DNA from: Stenotrophomonas sp. SAU14A_NAIMI4_5
GTDB lineage: Bacteria; Pseudomonadota; Gammaproteobacteria; Xanthomonadales; Xanthomonadaceae
Length of the DNA stretch: 64,000 nucleotides
NCBI RefSeq assembly: GCF_003086795.1
Contig: NZ_CP026003.1
Coordinates: 3,398,579 to 3,462,578 of the forward strand
Direction of reading: 5' to 3'
Shown here: piece after piece, positions 1 to 9,478 of the stretch
Layout of the letters: each line of letters starts with the position of its first letter
How positions within the stretch are numbered: the first letter of the stretch is position 1
Position numbers and translations under genes: made by a program
The notes under the pieces: generated by a model
Database searches by the model: none
The model's input: only the letters and a program-made list of their open reading frames with translations
What the model was told of the DNA's origin: nothing

Positions 1-541
1 CATTGCGCGCCTGCGCCAGCAATGCGCCGATCCCCGCGCCCGCACTGCGCCGTGCCTGCAGCTGCCGCGCGACGGCATCGGCCTGGCCCTGCGGCACCTG
101 CAGTTCGCGGGCCAGCGCCAGTGCCTGCGCACTGCCGTCGAGATCATCGGCCTGCAGCCGCTCATGCGCCTGCCGCAACGCCGCCACGCCGGTGCTTGCC
201 AGCCCCTGTCGCGCCTGCAGGCGATCGTTGTCGAGGGCCAGCGCGGCCTGGTAGCGTTCGCGCGCGCCGCTGCCATCGGCCGCGGTCAGCCGCCCCGCGG
301 CCAGCGCGCGATCACCCTCGGCCAGCAGCTGTTCAATCTGCGGTTCGTCCCAGAACCAGTCGGCCAGCGGCTTGCGCAGCAGCACCAGCGCCACGAACAC
401 CACCACCGCCGCCAGCAGTGCCCAGCGCCAGACCCGGCGCGCGTGGCGTGCCTGCAGCCACCACCAGCGGCCCTCGCGGCGAACGCGGTCCAGCGCGGGG
501 TGGTCGGCGCCGGGGCGGCGATGCGGGGGCTCGCGTTTCAT
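1..541 (-). CDS. Membrane-anchored protein of unknown function (N-terminal part, runs off the window)
   Basis: The frame is open on the minus strand from an ATG at 541 to the window edge, so only about 180 N-terminal residues are visible. The product begins with a basic cytoplasmic segment rich in Arg and Trp (about residues 1-40), then one hydrophobic helix (about 41-57), then an Ala/Leu/Gln-rich helical region with repeated 'A..RY..AL' spacing that resembles tetratricopeptide-type repeats. This suggests a single-pass protein with a periplasmic helical-repeat domain. It starts 30 bp beyond the relA stop on the same strand and may be cotranscribed with relA. I do not recognise the family. The helical-repeat reading is inference from composition and spacing. 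Confidence 0.6.
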   Translation of the reverse strand, partial: MKREPPHRRPGADHPALDRVRREGRWWWLQARHARRVWRWALLAAVVVFVALVLLRKPLADWFWDEPQIEQLLAEGDRALAAGRLTAADGSGARERYQAALALDNDRLQARQGLASTGVAALRQAHERLQADDLDGSAQALALARELQVPQGQADAVARQLQARRSAGAGIGALLAQARN

Positions 542-571
542 GCGTGCAGGGTAGCCGGGGCAGCGTGAAGC

Positions 572-2731
572 TCAGCCCAGACGACGCGCCTCGCTCACGC
601 CCGGCAGTGCATCCAGCTTGCCCAGCAGGTTCGACAGCTGGCCGTAATCGCTCACCTTCAGGCGCAGGCGCAGGTGCGCGCGGCCGCTGTTGCGCACGTT
701 GTCACTGTGGATATCGAGCACGTACGCGTCTTCCTGTGCGATCAGGTTGGTGATGTCCTTCAGCAGCCAGCGGCGGTCGACCGCGTCGACCACCACGTCC
801 ACTTCGTAACCGTTGCCGGCCTGGCCCCATTCCACCGGCAGGATGCGCTGCGGGCTGGCGGCGGACAGGCGCGCCAGCGACGCGCAGTCTGCACGATGCA
901 CGGTGACACCGCGGCTACGGGTCAGGTAACCGACGATGGGCTCGCCGGCCACCGGCTGGCAGCAGCGCGCCAGCTGCACCAGCAGGTTGCCGACGCCCTG
1001 CACGGTGAACTTGGATTTGCCCAGGTTCTCGCGGCGCGCGGTCGGCCGCGGCAGGGTCGGCGCGGGCGCCGGCTGGCTCGCCGCACGCTCGGCTTCCAGC
1101 AGCGCACGACTGACCTGGTTGGGCCCGGTATCGCCCAGCGCCACCTGGATGTACAGGTCGTCGACGCTGTCGGCATGGAATTTCTTCGCGGCCGCGGCCA
1201 GGTCCGAATGCTGCAGGCCCAGCCGCTTCAGTTCGCGCTCCAGCAGCTCGCGGCCGGCCTGCACGTTGCGCGCACGGTCCAGCTTGTGGAACCAGCTGCG
1301 CACCTTTTCGCGCGAACGGTTGCTGGCCAGGAAGCCCAGTGCCGGCATCAGCCAGTCGCGGCGCGGGTCGGCCTCCTTGCCGGTCAGGATCTCCACCCGG
1401 TCGCCGCTGCGCAGCCGGTAGGTGAGCGGCACGATGCGGCCGTTGACCTTGGCGCCACGGCAGCGGTGGCCGACCATGGTGTGCACCTGGTAGGCGAAAT
1501 CGAGCGGGGTGGCGCCCTGCGGCAGGTCCAGCACCTCGTCCTTCGGGCTCAGTGCGTAGACCCGGTCTTCGGTCAGCTCGGCATCGAGCGCGCCGGCCAG
1601 TTCGTTGCCCTGCCCTTCCTGCGCCTGTTCCAGCAGCTGGCGCATCCAGGTGATCTTGCGATCGAAGGCCTTCTCGGCGCCCTTGCTGCCTTCCTTGTAC
1701 TTCCAGTGCGCGGCCACGCCAAGCTCGGCCTGCGCATGCATGTCGTGCGTACGGATCTGCACTTCGATGGTGCGCCCTTCCGGGCCGACCACGGCGGTGT
1801 GCAGCGAACGGTAATCGTTGGCCTTGGGGCGGGCGATGTAATCGTCGAACTCGCTGGGCACCGGTGCCCACAGCGCATGCACCACGCCCAGCGCGGCGTA
1901 GCAGGCGGCCACGTCGTCGACCATCACCCGCACCGCGCGGATGTCATACAGCTGGTCGAAGGCCAGCCGCTTCTTCTGCATCTTCCGCCAGATGCTGTAG
2001 ATGTGCTTCGGCCGCCCGCTCACTTCGGCATGGATGCCCTGTGCGGCCAGCTCGCGCGACAGCGTCTTCTTGACGTGCTCGACGTAGCGCTCGCGGGCGA
2101 TGCGCGTCTCGTCCACCTCGCGTGCGATGCGGCGGTAGGTGTCCGGCTCCAGGTGGCGGAACGCCAGGTCTTCCAGCTCCCACTTCAACTGCCAGATGCC
2201 CAGGCGGTTGGCCAGCGGGGCATGGATGTCACGGGTCAGCTGGGCCAGTGCGCGACGCTGCTCTTCGTCGAGCTTGTCGGCTGCACGCATGCGTGCCAGC
2301 TGGCGGGCCAGCAGGATCGGCACCACCCGCAGGTCGTGGATGATGGCCAGCAGCAGGCGGCGCAGGCCTTCGCTGTTGCGCCCCGCCTCGCGGCCGGCAT
2401 GCAGCGCCCAGACCGGGTCGGCAGCGTCCTGGCCGTCGAGCAGGCCGATCACCGCCCTCTTGTGGCCGCCCATCGGCAATGTGTCCAGGTGCGCGCGCAG
2501 GCCCGGCAGGTCGAACAGCAGCGCAGCAAGCACCGCGCCTTCGTCGGCCGACAGCAGGGCCAGCGCATCCAGCGTATCGGCCAGCACCGACCAGCTGCTG
2601 CCGCGCATCTCGTGCGAGGTATCGGCAGCTTCCCACAGCTGCAGCAGGGCTTCGCGCAGCGGCGCGGGCAGCACCGCCGCCGCAGGGCGGTTCAACAAGG
2701 CTTCCAGGCCGGGGACAGACGCGCGGTTCAC
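572..2731 (-). CDS. relA: RelA-type GTP pyrophosphokinase, (p)ppGpp synthetase
   Basis: The 719-residue product matches the long RSH architecture. An N-terminal HD-like region comes first, then the ppGpp synthetase domain with 'FDDYIARPK', 'YRSLHT' and 'VEIQIRT'-like signatures, then TGS, zinc-finger-like and C-terminal ACT domains. The HD region reads 'AALLFDL' where a hydrolase would carry the HD catalytic pair, so this is the synthesis-only RelA rather than bifunctional SpoT. It makes pppGpp from GTP and ATP on stalled ribosomes during amino-acid starvation. The start at 2731 (MNRASVPG) is the first in frame. It is divergent from pgaC across about 230 bp. Confidence 0.95.
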   Translation of the reverse strand: MNRASVPGLEALLNRPAAAVLPAPLREALLQLWEAADTSHEMRGSSWSVLADTLDALALLSADEGAVLAALLFDLPGLRAHLDTLPMGGHKRAVIGLLDGQDAADPVWALHAGREAGRNSEGLRRLLLAIIHDLRVVPILLARQLARMRAADKLDEEQRRALAQLTRDIHAPLANRLGIWQLKWELEDLAFRHLEPDTYRRIAREVDETRIARERYVEHVKKTLSRELAAQGIHAEVSGRPKHIYSIWRKMQKKRLAFDQLYDIRAVRVMVDDVAACYAALGVVHALWAPVPSEFDDYIARPKANDYRSLHTAVVGPEGRTIEVQIRTHDMHAQAELGVAAHWKYKEGSKGAEKAFDRKITWMRQLLEQAQEGQGNELAGALDAELTEDRVYALSPKDEVLDLPQGATPLDFAYQVHTMVGHRCRGAKVNGRIVPLTYRLRSGDRVEILTGKEADPRRDWLMPALGFLASNRSREKVRSWFHKLDRARNVQAGRELLERELKRLGLQHSDLAAAAKKFHADSVDDLYIQVALGDTGPNQVSRALLEAERAASQPAPAPTLPRPTARRENLGKSKFTVQGVGNLLVQLARCCQPVAGEPIVGYLTRSRGVTVHRADCASLARLSAASPQRILPVEWGQAGNGYEVDVVVDAVDRRWLLKDITNLIAQEDAYVLDIHSDNVRNSGRAHLRLRLKVSDYGQLSNLLGKLDALPGVSEARRLG

Positions 2732-2964
2732 AGCAGTCGGACATCAAAGACAGAGGGCTCTACGGTAACGCTCCGCCCGTTCAGGAACAATCGCCAAGGC
2801 CACCATCGGCGCTCATGTGTTCATGCCGGCACCTGACGGTGGCGGCAGGCGCGGCACCTGCTTCCTGACTGGATGGTTCAGGGAACCACATCGGGTTTAC
2901 AAACGGCGCGGCATGGTCGAGGCCGCTGCGGTGGTGATCCGCAGCATGCCTGCGGGGAGTGCCG

Positions 2965-4230
2965 ATGTCGTGGATGGAAAACGTTTCACTCGTCACGCTG
3001 CTGTTCAATTTCGCCTTCTTCTATCCGGTGGTGATGGCCTTCTTCTGGATGGTCGGCGGCATCTACTACTACCTGCGCCGCGAACGCGGTGCGCCGCGCC
3101 CTGACGCACCGCCCCCACTGCGCAGCCAGCCGCCGGTCAGCGTGCTGGTGCCCTGCTTCAACGAAGCCACCCACATCGCCGACACGATCCACGCGATCGC
3201 CGCCCAGGTGTACCCGCGGCTGGAGATCATCGCCATCAACGATGGCAGCAGCGACGCCAGCGGTGCGGTGCTGGAGGGCCTGCTGCCGCAGTACCCGAAC
3301 CTGCGCGTGGTGCACCTGGAAGAAAACCAGGGCAAGGCCAACGCACTGCGCATCGGCACACTGGCGGCGCGCTCGGAATACCTGGTCTGCGTCGATGCCG
3401 ATGTGCTGCTGGACCCGCATGCCACGCGCTGGATGGTCGGCCACCTGATCGACGGGCCGCGCGTGGGCGCGGTCACCGGCAACCCGCGCGTGCGCAACCG
3501 CACCACCCTGCTGGCACGCATGCAAGTGGGCGAGTTCTCCGCCATCATCGGCCTGATCAAGCGTGCCCAGCGCGTGTATGGCCGGTTGTTCACCCTGTCC
3601 GGCGCCATCTGCGCGTTCCGCCGCACTGCGCTGCACCGGGTCGGCTTCTGGAACGACCGCATGGTCACCGAAGACATCGACATCTCCTGGCGCCTGCAGC
3701 TGGATGGCTGGGATATCCGCTATGAACCCAATGCGCTGAGCTGGGTGCTGATGCCCGAGACCCCGCGCGGCCTCTGGCGGCAGCGCCTGCGCTGGGCCCG
3801 CGGCGGCGTGGAGGTGCTGCTGCAGCATGGCCGCAAGGTGCTGTCCTGGCGCCGGCGGCGGATGTGGGGCGTACTGCTGGAATACGCGCTGAGCCTGGCG
3901 TGGGCCTACACCATGCTGGTCATCGTGCTGCTGTGGCTGCTGGGCAAAGTGATGCCGCTGCCGCGCGCCCTGTACGTGGATACCCTGCTGCCGCGCTGGC
4001 ATGGCGTGGTACTGGCCCTGGTGTGCCTGCTGCAGTTCGGTACCAGCCTGCTGATCGAACGCCGCTACGAACGCGGCCTGGCGCGCCAGTTCTACTGGGT
4101 CATCTGGTACCCGCTCGCCTTCTGGACCATCGGCATGGCCGCCGCGGTGGTGGCCCTGCCGCGCACGCTGCTTTCCTGGCGGCAACAACGCCGCGCACGC
4201 TGGATCAGCCCGGACCGAGGGGTTTCATGA
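2965..4230 (+). CDS. pgaC: Poly-beta-1,6-N-acetylglucosamine synthase (family 2 glycosyltransferase)
   Basis: A processive GT2 enzyme of the inner membrane that polymerises UDP-GlcNAc into PNAG, the biofilm adhesin. It shows an N-terminal membrane helix, the nucleotide-sugar fold with 'VPCFNE' and 'NDGSSD', the acceptor-site 'DAD', the 'TEDIDISW' motif, and the processive 'QRLRWARGG' (QxxRW). Two or three C-terminal helices follow. The extreme C-terminus 'RARWISPDRG' is typical of PgaC/HmsR. I prefer ATG 2965 over GTG 2959 because a GGGGAG ribosome site lies six bases upstream. It overlaps pgaD by ATGA. No pgaA or pgaB is present next to it, which is unlike the enteric four-gene operon. Confidence 0.93.
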   Translation: MSWMENVSLVTLLFNFAFFYPVVMAFFWMVGGIYYYLRRERGAPRPDAPPPLRSQPPVSVLVPCFNEATHIADTIHAIAAQVYPRLEIIAINDGSSDASGAVLEGLLPQYPNLRVVHLEENQGKANALRIGTLAARSEYLVCVDADVLLDPHATRWMVGHLIDGPRVGAVTGNPRVRNRTTLLARMQVGEFSAIIGLIKRAQRVYGRLFTLSGAICAFRRTALHRVGFWNDRMVTEDIDISWRLQLDGWDIRYEPNALSWVLMPETPRGLWRQRLRWARGGVEVLLQHGRKVLSWRRRRMWGVLLEYALSLAWAYTMLVIVLLWLLGKVMPLPRALYVDTLLPRWHGVVLALVCLLQFGTSLLIERRYERGLARQFYWVIWYPLAFWTIGMAAAVVALPRTLLSWRQQRRARWISPDRGVS

Positions 4231-4679
4231 CGCCACCACCTGTCATCGTCCGTCCCGAGCGCCTGGGACGGCAGAAACGTTTCCTGCAGCGCGCAGCCAC
4301 CCTGCTGGCCTGGTCGGCCTACGCCTGGCTGTGGGTCCCGCTGGTCACCCTGGTTACCTGGGTGCTCGGCATCCACGCCGGCTGGGAACGCCTGTTCCTG
4401 CAGCGCAACGCCGTCGACCCCTTCATCCTGGCGTCGCTGCCGATCATCGCCCTGCTGTGCGGGCTGCTGCTGATCGGCTGGGCCGAGTACAACCGCGCCC
4501 GGTTTGCCGATGCCGACCGCCGCCTGCGTCGCTCGGACGTGGCGGATGCCGCGGTGCAGGTCCGGCTGCAGGCGCCGCCGCAGGTCATGCACACCCTGCG
4601 CCGGCACCGGGTGGTGACCGTGCGCATGGATGAGCAGGCCCGGCCGGTCAGCGCCTGGCGGTCGCAGCGCACGCCCTAG
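4227..4679 (+). CDS. pgaD: PgaD-type accessory protein of poly-GlcNAc synthesis
   Basis: A 150-residue protein translationally coupled to pgaC: its ATG at 4227 overlaps the pgaC TGA. It has a short N-terminal segment, two hydrophobic helices (about residues 27-50 and 67-90) and a cytoplasmic tail, the usual PgaD/HmsS layout. PgaD binds PgaC and, in Escherichia coli, forms part of the c-di-GMP-responsive synthase complex. The motif 'WAEYNRARF' after the second helix fits the family. The assignment rests on topology, position and this motif, since PgaD proteins are poorly conserved. Confidence 0.85.
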   Translation: MTPPPVIVRPERLGRQKRFLQRAATLLAWSAYAWLWVPLVTLVTWVLGIHAGWERLFLQRNAVDPFILASLPIIALLCGLLLIGWAEYNRARFADADRRLRRSDVADAAVQVRLQAPPQVMHTLRRHRVVTVRMDEQARPVSAWRSQRTP

Positions 4680-4737
4680 GGCAGGTGCCGCGTCGCCTGC
4701 GCTGCTCTACACTCGGGCCACATCCAGGAGAAACGCC

Positions 4738-5262
4738 ATGCCCCTGCGTCTGCTGCGCCCGCTGTGTGTCGCCCTCGTTCTGTGCACCGTTGCGTTGCCG
4801 GCCCTGGCCCAGCGCGTTGTCGATGGTGATCTGCAGCAGCAGATGAGCCCGCAGGAGTTCAAGGCCGCCGGACTGGACAAACTCAGCGCCACCGAACTGG
4901 CCACGCTCAACCGCTGGCTGCAGGGCAAGGTCGAAGCAGCCACCACCGAGGCCGTGGCCGCCGTGCGCGAAGAAGCGCGCGAGGAAGGCCGCCAGGAAGT
5001 GATCGTCAAGAACCGCGGCTTCTTCGATTTCGGCAGCAAGGAGCCGATCACCGGCGTGCTGGAGGGCGAGTTCCGCGGCTTCGGCAAGGGCCGCATCTAT
5101 ACCCTGGACAATGGCCAGACCTGGGAACAGACCGATGCCACCACCCTGGCCGGCGTCCGCAAGACGTCGCCGAAGGTCAGCATGAACCCCGGTCTGCTGG
5201 GCGTCTGGTACATGAAGGTGGAAGGCGTGAACACCCAGGCGAAGGTCCGCCGCACCAAATAA
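4738..5262 (+). CDS. Exported protein of unknown function
   Basis: A 174-residue protein with a clear Sec signal peptide (positively charged start, Leu/Val core, cleavage near 'LPALAQ' at residue 21-22) and a good ribosome site, AGGAG, before ATG 4738. The mature part opens with a helical stretch containing 'LSATELATLNRWL', then a charged Glu/Arg helix (about residues 60-85), then a small beta-rich tail ending near 'GVNTQAKVRRTK'. It lies 58 bp after pgaD on the same strand and could be transcribed with it. I do not recognise a named family. A periplasmic location is the only functional statement the sequence supports. Confidence 0.75.
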   Translation: MPLRLLRPLCVALVLCTVALPALAQRVVDGDLQQQMSPQEFKAAGLDKLSATELATLNRWLQGKVEAATTEAVAAVREEAREEGRQEVIVKNRGFFDFGSKEPITGVLEGEFRGFGKGRIYTLDNGQTWEQTDATTLAGVRKTSPKVSMNPGLLGVWYMKVEGVNTQAKVRRTK

Positions 5263-5282
5263 CGTTTCGACCCACCCGATGA

Positions 5283-5301
5283 CGCCGGGCATCGCCCGGC
5301 G
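5283..5301. terminator. GC-rich hairpin between convergent genes
   Basis: An 8-bp perfect stem (CGCCGGGC/GCCCGGCG) with a 3-base loop sits between the convergent stops of the exported protein (5262) and hrpA (5310). No U-tract follows, so it is either a weak bidirectional terminator or a palindrome related to the GTAG repeats, whose core is very similar. Confidence 0.5.
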
Positions 5302-5309
5302 CCATCGCG

Positions 5310-8300
5310 TTACAGCTGGCGCAGCGCGGTCACCCGCTGTGCCAGTTTCTTCGCCGAGATGCCGGTGCGCGCACCCAGCTCCTGTGCGAACAGCGAGACC
5401 CGCAGTTCCTCCAGGTCCCAACGCAGCGCCTGCCACTGCGGACGCTCGCGCAAGCCCTGCGCATCCCCTTCGCGCAGCGCATCCAGGAACGGCGTCAGTT
5501 CCAGCATGCGCGCCTGGTCGCGCGGCGGATCGCGCTTGGCGCGTTCGGTACGCAGGATCATCGCCTTCAGATAGCGCGGATACTGCGCCAGCGCATCGGC
5601 CGGGGTATCGCGCAGGAACCCCGGATGGATCAGGCCGACCAGCTGCGCTTCCATGTCATCCAGGTTGCCGCGCGCCCAGCCCATCAGGGGCGCTTCCAGC
5701 AGCGGCTTCAGTTCGGCCACCAGCGCCAGGATGGTCTCGGCCAGCTTCAGCCGCGACATCGCTTCGCCGAACAGCGACTTGGCCGCATGGTCGCGACGCT
5801 GTTCGAAGGCCGCTGCATCGCGGATGTCTTCCAGGCCCTCGGCCAGCACCGCGTTCATCGCCGCATCGACCAGATCGCCACGCAGGCGTTCCTGCGATTC
5901 GATGGCCGCGTACAGCAGGCCGGTCTTGGGGGCCACCGGCAGCTGCTTGCGTGCCTGCTTCACCTTCTCCGCGAGGGCGATCTCCAGCAAGCGGCGCACG
6001 CCCAGCGGATGGGCCTCCTGCGCCTGCTGGCGGTCGGCGAAGATGCGCAGCGCCACGCTGTCACCCTCGTCCAGCAGCGCCGGGTACGCGGGCACGCCGG
6101 CTTCGCCGGGCACCTGCAGCGGAATCGGCGTCGCCGGGAACGTACGCAGCCCGTCGGCCGCCATTTCGCGACCGGCACGCGCAGCGAAGGCATCGCCGGC
6201 ACGGCCACCAAACTTCGCACGCAGCGCATCGAGATCACGCGAGGTGGCCAGCACCTTGCCGTGCTCGTCGCGCAGGCGCAGGTTCATGTGCAGGTGCGGC
6301 TCGATCGAACCCGTTTCGAAATCGAGCGCGGTCACCGTCGCACCGGTCGCGCGTGACAGGAAGCGCGCCAGCTCACCGGTGATGGCATCGGCGCTGGGCT
6401 GCGGGAACGCCTCGAAGAAGGCGCGGCCGAAGTCCGGCGCCGGCACGTAGTTGCGGCGCATCGCCTTGGGCAGGCTGCGGATCAGCGCCGAAGCCTTGTC
6501 GGCCACGAAGCCCGGCGCCAGCCAGCCCAGCTGCACCGGGTCCAATGCGTTCAGCAGGTGCAGCGGCACGTCCAGGGTCACGCCGTCATCGTCGGCACCC
6601 GGCTCGAAGCGGTAATGCAGCGGCAGCCGCGCCTGGCCCAGCGGCAGGTACTTGGGGTAACGCTCCTGCTCGCTGCCCTCGCCCGGCAGCAGGTCGACCA
6701 GCGACCAGTGCAGGGTCCTGCGCTGTTCCGGCGGCAGCGCCTTCCACCAGGTATCCAGGCCAGCGGCCGAATGGATCTGCGGCGGCACGCGGTCCAGGTA
6801 CCAGCGCGCCTGCCAGTCCTCGTCGGCGACGATGCCGGCCCGGCGCAGCTTGGCCTCTTCCTCGCGGGCCAGTTCCAGCACCTTCTGGTTGTCGGCGACG
6901 AAGCTGGCGCGGGTATTGATCTCGCCGGTCACCAGGGCCTGCCGCACGAAGATGTCATGCGCCTCGCCCGGCTCGATGCGGCCGTAGTGCACCGGCTTCT
7001 TCGGTGCCAGCACCAGGCCGAAAAGGCTGATCTGCTCGGAGGCCAACACCTGGCCCTGCGCGCGCGACCAGTGCGGGTCGAAGTGCTTGCGCAGCAGCAG
7101 GTGCGGCAGCTCGGCAATCACCCAGTCCGGTTCGATCGCGGCCAGGGTCATGCCCCAGACCTTCTGCGTGTCCAGCAGGTTGGCCACCAGCAGCCACGGC
7201 GGCGGACGCTTGGACAGCGCCGAGCCCGGGAACGGCAGGAAGCGGCGCTGGCGCGGCGCCTGGAAATCACCCTTCTCGGTGCGATGGCCGATCTGCGTCG
7301 GCAGGCCCGCCACCAGTGCACGGTGCAGGGTCTGGTAGGCGGCCGCGCGCACGCGCTCGCTGAAGCCACCACCGGCCGGCGCTTGTTCCTTCTGCGCGCG
7401 CACGGCCACGGGGGCCGGTGCGGCTTCGGCCTTGCCTTCGCGGGCCAGGCGCGCGGCGCGGTGCAGCTGGCCACGGGTGGCCTTCACTGCCGCTGCATCA
7501 TCACGCGCCGGGGCCGGCGCACTGCTGCCGGCCAGCAGCGGTGCCATCGAGGCCTCGGTGGCTTCTTCCTTCCAGCCCAGTTCCTCGCACAGCAGGCGCA
7601 GCTGGCGGTGCAGCTCGCGCCACTCGCGCATGCGCAGGAAGCCGAGGAAGTGGCGACCGCACCAGTCGCGCAGCTTGGATTGGGTCAGGTCTTCGTGGGC
7701 CTGCCGGTAGCCATCCCACAGGCGCAGCACGCCGACGAACTCGGAGCGTCCATCGGCAAACTGCGCATGCGCGCTGTCGGCCGCGCCGCGCGCTTCGGGC
7801 GGGCGTTCGCGCGGGTCCTGGATGCCCAGGAACGAGGCGATCACCAGCATCGGCCGCAGACAGCCAGCAGCCTGCGCAGCCACCAGCATGCGCGCCAGTT
7901 TCACGTCCACCGGCAGGCGGGCCATCTGCTTGCCGATGGTGGTCATTCGCCGCTCGGCATCGATCGCGCCCAGCTCGGTCAGCTGCTGCCAGCCATCGGC
8001 CACGGCACGCTCATCCGGCGCTTCCAGGAACGGAAACTCCTCGATGCGGCCCAGGCCCAGCTGCAGCATGCGCAGGATCACCCCGGCAAGACTGGAGCGG
8101 CGGATTTCCGGATCGGTGAACTCCGGCCGCGCCTGGAAATCCGCTTCGGCATACAGCCGGTAGCAGATGCCCTCGGCGATGCGGCCGCAGCGGCCCTTGC
8201 GCTGGTTGGCGCTGGCCTGCGAAATCGGCTCGATATGCAGGCGGTCCAGCTTGTTGCGCGGGCTGTAGCGCTTGACGCGGGCGAAACCCGGATCGACCAC

Positions 8301-9392
8301 GTAGCGGATGCGCGGCACCGTCAGCGAGGTTTCGGCCACGTTGGTGGCCAGCACGATGCGCCGGTTCGGGCCCGGATTGAACACCCGGTCCTGGTCCTGG
8401 TTGGACAGCCGCGCATACAGCGGCAGCACCTCGGTATTGCGGTACTTGCGGCGCTCCAGCGACTGGTGCGCATCGCGGATCTCGCGTTCGCCGGGCAGGA
8501 AGATCAGCACGTCGCCGCGCGAATCCAGGCGGGTGATCTCGTCGATGGCCGACACGATGGCGTCGTTGACGGTGCGCTCGCCCTGTTCTTCGCCCTCGCC
8601 TTCCAGCGCGCGGTAACGCACTTCCACCGGGTAGGTGCGGCCTTCCACGCTGATCACCGGCGCATTGTCGAAATGCTGGGCGAAGCGTTCGGTATCGATG
8701 GTGGCCGAAGTCACGATCAGCTTCAGGTCCGGGCGCTTGCGCAGCAGCTGCTTCAGGTAGCCCAGCAGGAAGTCGATGTTGAGGCTGCGTTCGTGCGCCT
8801 CGTCGACGATGATCGTGTCGTAGTTCGACAGCCAGCGGTCACTGGCGATCTCCGCCAGCAGGATGCCGTCGGTCATGAACTTGATGCGGCTCTCTTCGCT
8901 GACCTTGTCGTTGAAGCGCACCTGGTAGCCGACCAGCTGGCCCAGTTCGCTCTGCAGTTCCTGCGCCACGCGGCTGGCCACCGCACGTGCGGCAATCCGT
9001 CGCGGCTGGGTGCAGCCGATCATGCCGGCCTGGCCACGGCCCGCGGCCAGGCACAGCTTCGGCAGCTGGGTGGTCTTGCCCGAGCCGGTTTCACCGGCGA
9101 TCACCACCACCTGGTGGTCGCGGATCAGGCCGATGATCGCCTCGGCTTCACGCGCAATCGGCAGCTGCGGGTCCAGAGTAATGGCCGGCTGCTGTTGCGC
9201 CCGCACCTGCCGGCGCTGCACCGACGCCTGCAAGGCCTGCTCGAAGGTGGCGGCCAGCGCCGCATCCTGCGGCTTGGCCTCGCAACGCGAGAGCATTCCC
9301 AGCAAACGGCCCCGGTCGCGGCTCATGGCGCCGTCGATGGCGGCACGCTGTTGGCGCAGGCGGGGTGACGGATTTTTATCGATAGCGTTCAT
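5310..9392 (-). CDS. hrpA: ATP-dependent RNA helicase HrpA (DEAH box)
   Basis: A 1360-residue DEAH-box helicase, the usual HrpA length. It shows Walker A 'GETGSGKTTQ' near residue 100, 'DEAHERSLN', 'SATIDT', the helicase C-terminal motifs 'TNVAETSLT' and 'QRKGRCGR', then the HA2 and OB-like regions and the long C-terminal DUF3418 domain unique to HrpA. Enteric HrpA acts on mRNA and stalled ribosomes. I take ATG 9392; a TTG one codon earlier is less likely. An Ala/Pro-rich, probably flexible linker lies around 7,370-7,550. It is divergent from dps, 86 bp away. Confidence 0.95.
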   Translation of the reverse strand: MNAIDKNPSPRLRQQRAAIDGAMSRDRGRLLGMLSRCEAKPQDAALAATFEQALQASVQRRQVRAQQQPAITLDPQLPIAREAEAIIGLIRDHQVVVIAGETGSGKTTQLPKLCLAAGRGQAGMIGCTQPRRIAARAVASRVAQELQSELGQLVGYQVRFNDKVSEESRIKFMTDGILLAEIASDRWLSNYDTIIVDEAHERSLNIDFLLGYLKQLLRKRPDLKLIVTSATIDTERFAQHFDNAPVISVEGRTYPVEVRYRALEGEGEEQGERTVNDAIVSAIDEITRLDSRGDVLIFLPGEREIRDAHQSLERRKYRNTEVLPLYARLSNQDQDRVFNPGPNRRIVLATNVAETSLTVPRIRYVVDPGFARVKRYSPRNKLDRLHIEPISQASANQRKGRCGRIAEGICYRLYAEADFQARPEFTDPEIRRSSLAGVILRMLQLGLGRIEEFPFLEAPDERAVADGWQQLTELGAIDAERRMTTIGKQMARLPVDVKLARMLVAAQAAGCLRPMLVIASFLGIQDPRERPPEARGAADSAHAQFADGRSEFVGVLRLWDGYRQAHEDLTQSKLRDWCGRHFLGFLRMREWRELHRQLRLLCEELGWKEEATEASMAPLLAGSSAPAPARDDAAAVKATRGQLHRAARLAREGKAEAAPAPVAVRAQKEQAPAGGGFSERVRAAAYQTLHRALVAGLPTQIGHRTEKGDFQAPRQRRFLPFPGSALSKRPPPWLLVANLLDTQKVWGMTLAAIEPDWVIAELPHLLLRKHFDPHWSRAQGQVLASEQISLFGLVLAPKKPVHYGRIEPGEAHDIFVRQALVTGEINTRASFVADNQKVLELAREEEAKLRRAGIVADEDWQARWYLDRVPPQIHSAAGLDTWWKALPPEQRRTLHWSLVDLLPGEGSEQERYPKYLPLGQARLPLHYRFEPGADDDGVTLDVPLHLLNALDPVQLGWLAPGFVADKASALIRSLPKAMRRNYVPAPDFGRAFFEAFPQPSADAITGELARFLSRATGATVTALDFETGSIEPHLHMNLRLRDEHGKVLATSRDLDALRAKFGGRAGDAFAARAGREMAADGLRTFPATPIPLQVPGEAGVPAYPALLDEGDSVALRIFADRQQAQEAHPLGVRRLLEIALAEKVKQARKQLPVAPKTGLLYAAIESQERLRGDLVDAAMNAVLAEGLEDIRDAAAFEQRRDHAAKSLFGEAMSRLKLAETILALVAELKPLLEAPLMGWARGNLDDMEAQLVGLIHPGFLRDTPADALAQYPRYLKAMILRTERAKRDPPRDQARMLELTPFLDALREGDAQGLRERPQWQALRWDLEELRVSLFAQELGARTGISAKKLAQRVTALRQL

Positions 9393-9478
9393 CAATCGGT
9401 TCGTTCAAAACTTTGAAAGCGACCAGTCATCGAGACTGATTTACTGTGAAGGCCAACGATTCCACAAGGAGGAACCCC

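Noticed and set aside
674..2836. 720-codon plus-strand frame opposite relA
   Set aside because: It has the same length and phase pattern as a shadow of relA and no recognisable domain.
6558..9368. 936-codon plus-strand frame opposite hrpA
   Set aside because: hrpA has every DEAH-helicase motif in the other strand; this frame shows only His/Gln/Ala-rich shadow composition.
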